Shown piece by piece: positions 7,263 through 11,959 of a stretch of DNA of 11,959 nucleotides (position 1 is the first letter of the stretch; every line of letters starts with the position of its first letter). Where the stretch lies: positions 1-11,959 of the forward strand of contig JBFKAE010000100.1 in the NCBI GenBank assembly GCA_041621755.1, read 5' to 3'. Made by a program: the position numbers and the translations under genes. Below the pieces are notes generated by a model. It saw only the letters and a list, made by a program, of their open reading frames with translations. It had not been told where the DNA came from and searched no databases. The DNA is from Sphingosinicella sp041621755 (lineage in GTDB: Bacteria > Pseudomonadota > Alphaproteobacteria > Sphingomonadales > Sphingomonadaceae).

Positions 7263-7990
7263 GCCCGAACAGCGCTGCCAATATAATTGATTTTAAGGTC
7301 GTCCGATAATTCGAAACCGCGCGACGGACGGAAGCCGATGCCGCGCGTGTCCTCTACGCTAAGCCCTGCATCGCGCATTGCTGCGTTCAGTTCTTCGGGC
7401 GTCAGAAACCGCTGCCAGTCATGGGTGCCGCGCGGGATCAGGCGCAGCAGCCATTCTGCGCCAAGGATCAGCGTGCCATAGGACATGGCTGTGCGGTTGG
7501 GCGTTGAAAATACGAGCAGACCACCGGGCGAAAGCAGTTTGCCGATTTCGCGCAGGAACAACGGTACATCGGCGACATGTTCGACCACTTCCATGCAGGT
7601 GATCAGATCGAAGCGGCGTTTTTCCTTGGCCAGACCCTCGACCGAAGCCTGACGATAATCGATCTTCAGTCCGGCAGTTTCCGCATGCGCCTTTGCCACC
7701 TCGATCGCCTCTGGTGCGGCGTCGATCCCGACGACCCGACCGCCCAAACGCGATAATGGCTCGGCAAGAATGCCGCCGCCGCAGCCGATGTCGAGAACAT
7801 CGAGCCCCGCCAGCCAGTCCCGTGTCTTGACGTTCCGCCCGAAATGCTCAGCGACCCGGTCGCTTATATAGGCGAGCCGCACCGGATTGATCTTGTGCAA
7901 CGGCGCGGACGATCCCCTCTGGTCCCACCATTCATGGGCCATACCGCCGAAATGTTCGGCTTCTGATGGATTGATCGTTGTCGCGGTCAT
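7259..7990 (-). CDS. ubiG: UbiG: 2-polyprenyl-6-hydroxyphenol methylase / 3-demethylubiquinol 3-O-methyltransferase
   Basis: SAM-dependent enzyme that carries out both O-methylations of ubiquinone biosynthesis, acting near the inner membrane. The 243-residue length is typical. The N-terminal signature EAEHFGGMAHEWWDQRG (10-26) with LHKINPVRLAYI (31-42) is characteristic of UbiG. The class I methyltransferase fold follows: VLDIGCGGG at 65-73 (SAM-binding motif I), GID with acidic Asp90, CMEVVEHV at 132-139 and PGGLLVFSTPN at 155-165. The C-terminal part, with RGTHDWQRFLTPEEL at 187-201, matches the family. The start at 7990 fits the conserved N-terminus, though no clear ribosome site precedes it. 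A weak TTGATG/CATAAG pair (8031-8026 and 8009-8004, 16-bp spacer) could be its promoter. It ends tail to tail with the LytTR gene. In many alphaproteobacteria ubiG lies beside lysC; here about 6 kb separates them. Confidence 0.96.
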   Translation of the reverse strand: MTATTINPSEAEHFGGMAHEWWDQRGSSAPLHKINPVRLAYISDRVAEHFGRNVKTRDWLAGLDVLDIGCGGGILAEPLSRLGGRVVGIDAAPEAIEVAKAHAETAGLKIDYRQASVEGLAKEKRRFDLITCMEVVEHVADVPLFLREIGKLLSPGGLLVFSTPNRTAMSYGTLILGAEWLLRLIPRGTHDWQRFLTPEELNAAMRDAGLSVEDTRGIGFRPSRGFELSDDLKINYIGSAVRA

Positions 7991-8083
7991 ATATTCAGTG
8001 TCGCTTATGGCCCAGAATTGCGCTCCATCAAATAACAGACTGTCGCCCTGAACTATAGGTTCACACAGATTTTTGATGCGGCT

Positions 8084-8113
8084 CCCTTGCGTTGTAAATT
8101 TATCACACCATAT
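8084..8113 (+). promoter_or_regulatory. Likely RpoH (sigma32) heat-shock promoter of clpB
   Basis: CCCTTGCG at 8084-8091 is followed by CCATAT at 8108-8113, 16 bp after the -35 core CTTGCG. CTTG as the -35 core and CCATAT-like -10 elements are typical of alphaproteobacterial RpoH promoters, as I recall them. The expected start near 8120 gives a leader of about 50 bases containing AGGAGG at 8151-8156. clpB is a standard RpoH target, which strengthens the reading. The hexamers could also serve sigma70 weakly. Confidence 0.6.
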
Positions 8114-8168
8114 CCTAAGTCACACAGCAGGCGGTCGTACATTCAGCAGCAGGAGGCATGTTAACACT

Positions 8169-10745
8169 ATGGACATTGAAAAATTCAGCGACCGCGCCAA
8201 GGGTTTTTTGCAGTCTGCACAAACCGTCGCCATCCGCATGAACCATCAGCGCGTGACGCCCGTGCATTTGCTAAAAGCCTTGCTTGAGGACGGTCAGGGC
8301 ATGTCTTCTGGCCTTATCGCCAAAGCCGGCGGCGACCCGAAAATTGCCCAGCAACAGGTTGATCAGGCGCTTGCAAAAATTCCTGCCGTTTCTGGCTCTG
8401 GCGCGCAGCAAACAGCGTGGGACAATGACACGGTGCGCCTGCTTTCCCAGGCCGAAGATGTCGCGAAAAAGGCCGGAGACAGTTTTGTCACGGTCGAACG
8501 CCTGCTGCTGGCGCTGACGCTGGCAAGCGAGACTGAAGCCGGCAAAGCCCTGAAGGCCGCCGGCCTGACGCCGCAAGGCCTGAACGCGGCCATCGAAACG
8601 CTGCGGCAGGGCCGCACAGCCGACACGGCGGGCGCAGAGGCGGCCTATGACGCGCTGAAAAAATTCGCCCGCGACCTGACCGAAGCGGCGCGCGACGGCA
8701 AGCTGGACCCTGTCATCGGCCGTGACGAGGAAATTCGCCGTACGATTCAGGTTCTCGCCCGCCGCACCAAGAATAACCCCGTATTGATCGGCGAACCGGG
8801 CGTCGGCAAGACCGCGATCGCCGAAGGTCTCGCGCTGCGCATCGCCAATGGCGACGTTCCCGATGGCCTGAAAGACCGCAAGCTGATGGCGCTCGACATG
8901 GGATCGCTGATCGCAGGCGCAAAATATCGCGGCGAGTTCGAAGAGCGGCTGAAGGGTGTGCTCGACGAGGTCAAGGCATCCGATGGTCAGATCGTGCTCT
9001 TCATCGACGAGATGCACACGCTTGTCGGCGCGGGCGCGAGCGAAGGGTCGATGGACGCATCGAACCTTCTGAAACCCGCGCTTGCCCGCGGCGAACTGCA
9101 CTGTATCGGCGCAACAACGCTCGACGAATATCGCAAATATGTCGAAAAGGATGCCGCACTTGAGCGCCGCTTCCAGCCCGTCATGATCGGCGAACCGACG
9201 GTCGAGGACACGATCTCGATCCTGCGCGGCCTGAAGGAAAAATACGAACTGCACCACGGCGTGCGTATCACCGACGGCGCCATTGTCGCGGCGGCAACGC
9301 TCTCCAATCGCTATATCGCCGACCGCTTCCTGCCCGACAAGGCCATCGACCTTATGGACGAAGCCTCGTCACGGCTGCGCATGGAGGTTGAATCCAAGCC
9401 CGAGGAGATCGAAAATCTCGACCGGCGTATTATCCAGCTCAAGATCGAGCGCGAGGCGCTGAAAAAGGAAACCGACGCGGCCTCGAAAGAGCGGCTGGCG
9501 AACCTTGAAAAGGAGCTTGCCGATCTTGAGGAACAATCCGCAGAACTGACCACGCGCTGGCAGGGAGAGCGTGACAAGATCAACGCCGAAACCCGGCTGA
9601 AGGAACAGCTCGACGCGGCGCGCATAGAGCTGGAACAAGCGCAGCGCGGCGGCGACCTCGCACGTGCGGGCGAACTCAGCTACGGCACCATACCGACGCT
9701 TGAAAAACAGCTCGCCGAGGCTGGTGCGGCGAGCAAGGGCGCCATGCTGCGAGAGGAAGTCACCGACGATGACATTGCGGCGGTGGTGTCACGCTGGACG
9801 GGGATTCCGGTTGACCGCATGCTTGAAGGCGAACGCGAGAAACTGATGCAGATGGAAGCCATTATCGGCAAGCGCGTCATCGGCCAGGAAGATGCGGTCA
9901 AGGCTGTCTCGTCTGCCGTGCGCCGTGCGCGCGCCGGACTGCAGGACCCAAACCGGCCGCTCGGCTCGTTCCTGTTCCTAGGCCCGACCGGCGTCGGCAA
10001 GACCGAGCTGACCAAGTCTCTGGCCGAATTCCTGTTCGACGATCCATCTGCGATGGTTCGCATCGACATGTCGGAATTCATGGAAAAGCACGCGGTTGCG
10101 CGTCTGATCGGTGCACCTCCGGGCTATGTCGGTTATGATGAAGGCGGCGTTCTGACCGAAGCCGTGCGGCGTCGTCCCTATCAGGTCGTGCTGTTCGACG
10201 AAGTCGAGAAAGCCCACCCCGACGTGTTCAACGTATTGCTGCAAGTCCTCGACGATGGACGGCTTTCGGATAATCAGGGCCACACTGTCGACTTCACAAA
10301 CACGATCATCATATTGACGTCGAACCTCGGCTCGCAATTCCTGTCGGAACTGCGTGACGATCAGACAGTAAAGGATGTCGAGCCACAGGTGATGGACATT
10401 GTGCGCGGGCATTTCCGCCCCGAATTCCTCAACCGGCTTGACGAGATCATCCTGTTCCACCGGCTCGCCCAGGCGCACATGGGCCCGATTGTCGACCTTC
10501 AGGTCGCACGCGTCCAGAAGCTGCTGAAGGATCGCAAGATCGTGCTCGACCTGACCGACGCCGCGCGCGACTGGCTTGGTCGTGTCGGCTATGACCCGGT
10601 CTATGGCGCAAGGCCGCTGAAACGCGCAATCCAGAAGCATCTGCAAGACCCGCTTGCCGACAGGATATTATCGGGTCAGGTGGCAGACGGACAGGCCGTC
10701 AGGATCGACGAAGGTGATGGAGCGCTCAGCTTCCTGAGTGATTGA
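8169..10745 (+). CDS. clpB: ClpB (Hsp104-family) ATP-dependent disaggregase
   Basis: Hexameric AAA+ chaperone that threads aggregated proteins through its pore together with DnaK/DnaJ/GrpE; cytoplasmic. From ATG 8169 it has 858 residues, against 857 in E. coli. The frame is open further upstream, to an ATG at 8073, but that would put coding sequence over the promoter, and MDIEKFSDRAKGFL is the conserved ClpB start; AGGAGG lies 12 bases before it. The N domain (about 1-150) binds substrate. AAA-1 has Walker A GEPGVGKT at 208-215, Walker B with IDE at 279-281 and arginine-finger region ERRF at about 332-335. The coiled-coil middle domain (about 397-520) distinguishes ClpB from ClpA. AAA-2 has Walker A GPTGVGKT at 605-612, Walker B LFDE at 675-678 and sensor-2 GARPLKR with Arg815. 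No motif is damaged. It is monocistronic, ending at a strong terminator, and probably heat-induced. Confidence 0.98.
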   Translation: MDIEKFSDRAKGFLQSAQTVAIRMNHQRVTPVHLLKALLEDGQGMSSGLIAKAGGDPKIAQQQVDQALAKIPAVSGSGAQQTAWDNDTVRLLSQAEDVAKKAGDSFVTVERLLLALTLASETEAGKALKAAGLTPQGLNAAIETLRQGRTADTAGAEAAYDALKKFARDLTEAARDGKLDPVIGRDEEIRRTIQVLARRTKNNPVLIGEPGVGKTAIAEGLALRIANGDVPDGLKDRKLMALDMGSLIAGAKYRGEFEERLKGVLDEVKASDGQIVLFIDEMHTLVGAGASEGSMDASNLLKPALARGELHCIGATTLDEYRKYVEKDAALERRFQPVMIGEPTVEDTISILRGLKEKYELHHGVRITDGAIVAAATLSNRYIADRFLPDKAIDLMDEASSRLRMEVESKPEEIENLDRRIIQLKIEREALKKETDAASKERLANLEKELADLEEQSAELTTRWQGERDKINAETRLKEQLDAARIELEQAQRGGDLARAGELSYGTIPTLEKQLAEAGAASKGAMLREEVTDDDIAAVVSRWTGIPVDRMLEGEREKLMQMEAIIGKRVIGQEDAVKAVSSAVRRARAGLQDPNRPLGSFLFLGPTGVGKTELTKSLAEFLFDDPSAMVRIDMSEFMEKHAVARLIGAPPGYVGYDEGGVLTEAVRRRPYQVVLFDEVEKAHPDVFNVLLQVLDDGRLSDNQGHTVDFTNTIIILTSNLGSQFLSELRDDQTVKDVEPQVMDIVRGHFRPEFLNRLDEIILFHRLAQAHMGPIVDLQVARVQKLLKDRKIVLDLTDAARDWLGRVGYDPVYGARPLKRAIQKHLQDPLADRILSGQVADGQAVRIDEGDGALSFLSD

Positions 10746-10753
10746 CGCAAAAA

Positions 10754-10779
10754 GGGGGGCGGAAAAGGGGGGCGGAAAT
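10754..10779. repeat. 13-bp tandem duplication of the terminator left arm
   Basis: GGGGGGCGGAAAA at 10754-10766 is followed at once by GGGGGGCGGAAAT at 10767-10779, with 12 of 13 bases identical. The second copy forms the stem of the terminator. The first could pair with the same right arm, TCCGCCCCCC, through a larger loop. It looks like a slippage duplication next to the clpB stop codon. Confidence 0.85.
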
Positions 10780-10794
10780 CTCCGCCCCCCTTTT
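10763..10794. terminator. Strong bidirectional intrinsic terminator between clpB and the TonB-dependent receptor gene
   Basis: A 14-bp perfect stem: AAAAGGGGGGCGGA at 10763-10776 pairs with TCCGCCCCCCTTTT at 10781-10794 around the loop AATC. The outer A-T pairs give a T-run on both strands, so the hairpin can end clpB transcription (plus) and that of the receptor (minus). The left arm is preceded by a second copy of its G-rich core at 10754-10762 (see findings). Confidence 0.9.
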
Positions 10795-10816
10795 CTGGGG
10801 GATATTGTGACAGCGA

Positions 10817-11959
10817 TCAGTAGCGCACGGTCGCCCCGATGAAGAACGAACGCCCGAGTGGGTCATAGGTCGCCGGATACGTGTTGCCGCTGTTTTCAGC
10901 CGTACCACCATAATCGTTACCGACAACGGGCGGCGACTTGTCGAACAGGTTGCTGATCCCACCACGCAGCGAGAACTGCTCGGTCACGTCATAGATCGCG
11001 CTCAAGTCGAAATAGTCGTGCGACTTGATCACCGGCACGACATAATCGGACGCGTCATCAATGCCAAAGGCAACAGCATCCTTGGTCAACTTGCTAAGGT
11101 GCTGCCAGCGCAGTTGCAGCGTCAGCCCGCCATTCGTCCATGTCGTGGTCTGAATCCAGCGCCATTTCGGGTCAGGTCGCACACATGTGTTACCGACAAG
11201 TCCTACGCATTCATTAACCGGCAGCAGATCGGCAAATTGCAGGTCCGATTTGATCTGCCGTGTCAGATTGACGGCAAGCCGCAACCCACCAGCATCGCCG
11301 GGCAGTTCGAAGCCATAAGCGGCCGTAAAGTCAACGCCCTGCGAGCGCAGGAAACCAACATTGCGAACACGAACATCGACGCCCGTTTCGGTACCACCGA
11401 TCAAACGACCATTGAGCGGGTTACGCGCGATCAATGAACAGAACGGACCATTTGCGTCCTGCTCAAGCGTGTAACAAATGTCGAGAACCGACTGTTCGGG
11501 CACTTGCAGGATTGCATCGCGGACCTTGATATCGAAATAATCGATGGTTGCGGTAAAACCGGGTGCGAAAGTCGGCTGGAATACCGCACCAATGGTCAAG
11601 GTTTTCGATTTTTCCGGGGTGAGGTCTGGATTACCACCAATATAATTGTTGATCTGCCCGGAAATCGGACCGCCGACACTGCCAATACTTGCTGGCGGAA
11701 CGCCGGTATCAATACAAAGCTGTGTCAGCGATGCATTGCCGACCGGATTTGCCCCCTGACACGGATCAAGGTCCGCATCGCCCGTCGACGGGGTTTGCGA
11801 CTGACCGATCTCGTTGATGTTCGGCGCACGAACGGCGCGCTGATACATGGCGCGGATACGCAGATCATCGACCGGTTTCCAGTCGCCGCCAATCTTCCAC
11901 GTCCAGTTGCTGAAACTGTTGCTGGCGCCAACGCTCACAACGTTGTTTTTGTAGTCGGC
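10817..11959 (-). CDS. TonB-dependent outer-membrane receptor, C-terminal part (start beyond the right edge)
   Basis: C-terminal 380 residues of an outer-membrane beta-barrel that takes up a large substrate using TonB energy. The frame stays open to the window edge, so the N-terminal signal, TonB box and plug are missing. Visible barrel features include alternating strands with aromatic girdles, the receptor signature RIRAMYQRAVRAPNINEI, NPDLTPEKSKTLTIGAVF, and LRGGISNLFDKSPPVVG, and an end with the terminal aromatic, FFIGATVRY, needed for barrel assembly. Extracellular-loop regions carry close cysteine pairs (DPCQGANPVGNASLTQLC, ICYTLEQDANGPFC, NECVGLVGNTC), a trait of the large sphingomonad receptor families for peptides, glycans or other bulky ligands. 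The GTG at 11938 is not a real start. The ligand cannot be predicted, and no adjacent hydrolase or transporter gene helps. The stop is 22 bases from the shared terminator. Confidence 0.93.
   Translation of the reverse strand, partial: ADYKNNVVSVGASNSFSNWTWKIGGDWKPVDDLRIRAMYQRAVRAPNINEIGQSQTPSTGDADLDPCQGANPVGNASLTQLCIDTGVPPASIGSVGGPISGQINNYIGGNPDLTPEKSKTLTIGAVFQPTFAPGFTATIDYFDIKVRDAILQVPEQSVLDICYTLEQDANGPFCSLIARNPLNGRLIGGTETGVDVRVRNVGFLRSQGVDFTAAYGFELPGDAGGLRLAVNLTRQIKSDLQFADLLPVNECVGLVGNTCVRPDPKWRWIQTTTWTNGGLTLQLRWQHLSKLTKDAVAFGIDDASDYVVPVIKSHDYFDLSAIYDVTEQFSLRGGISNLFDKSPPVVGNDYGGTAENSGNTYPATYDPLGRSFFIGATVRY

Noticed and set aside
8073..8168. N-terminal extension of ClpB from the ATG at 8073
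   Set aside because: The extra 32 residues are not ClpB-like, the region contains the likely heat-shock promoter, and AGGAGG plus the conserved MDIEKF start point to 8169.
8271..9257. Long minus-strand open frame (328 codons) antisense to clpB
   Set aside because: It is the reverse reading of the N-domain and AAA-1 of clpB, has no ribosome site or recognisable motif, and clpB is certain.
9978..10646. Minus-strand open frame (222 codons) inside clpB
   Set aside because: It overlaps the AAA-2 domain in antisense and shows no family features.
11936..11938. GTG as start of the TonB-dependent receptor
   Set aside because: The frame continues without a stop to the window edge (ADYKNNV precedes it), and the sequence here is mid-barrel, so this is an internal valine codon.
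1..11959. Mobile element, CRISPR array, tRNA or other RNA gene, or phage gene
   Set aside because: I saw no transposase or integrase frame, no regularly spaced repeats, no tRNA-like cloverleaf and no terminal inverted repeats; almost all of the window is filled by the listed genes.

Overview
The window looks like chromosomal DNA of an alphaproteobacterium, most likely a sphingomonad. This is inferred from the character of the aspartate kinase, ClpB and UbiG proteins, a TonB-dependent receptor with cysteine-bearing loops ending in an aromatic residue, a fused two-domain M16 peptidase with a signal peptide, and a moderately high G+C content. There is no rRNA, tRNA, IS element, phage gene or CRISPR array. 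The content is mostly housekeeping or conserved accessory genes, and I do not see an obviously new multi-gene system.

Layout from left to right. Positions 1-1313 (minus) hold an aspartate kinase gene whose stop codon overlaps the start of a second gene that runs off the left edge. The second gene is probably a nitronate monooxygenase-like flavoprotein. A 178-bp divergent spacer with two adjacent imperfect palindromes leads to a large periplasmic M16 metallopeptidase (1492-4227, plus). This converges on a short AlkA-type DNA glycosylase (4316-4933, minus). Divergent from the glycosylase, behind a good sigma70-type promoter, is a [2Fe-2S] ferredoxin (5010-5327). It is followed on the same strand by a LytS/AlgZ-type membrane histidine kinase (5365-6465) and a LytTR response regulator (6465-7262), which overlap by one base. 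The regulator ends tail to tail with ubiG (7259-7990, minus), both using one CTAG palindrome as stop. A second 178-bp divergent spacer carries a likely heat-shock promoter for clpB (8169-10745, plus). A strong bidirectional terminator separates clpB from the C-terminal part of a TonB-dependent receptor (10817 to the right edge, minus).

How the genes work together. The histidine kinase and LytTR regulator form a complete two-component system, but its target is not evident here. Aspartate kinase starts the lysine/threonine/methionine/diaminopimelate pathway. UbiG makes ubiquinone, and ClpB rescues aggregated proteins. The ferredoxin has no reductase or cytochrome P450 beside it, so its partner lies elsewhere. 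The points most worth a second look are a possible internal GTG start that would give a separate regulatory beta subunit of aspartate kinase, the heat-shock promoter of clpB, the extra cysteines in the ferredoxin cluster loop, and the duplicated arm of the clpB terminator.
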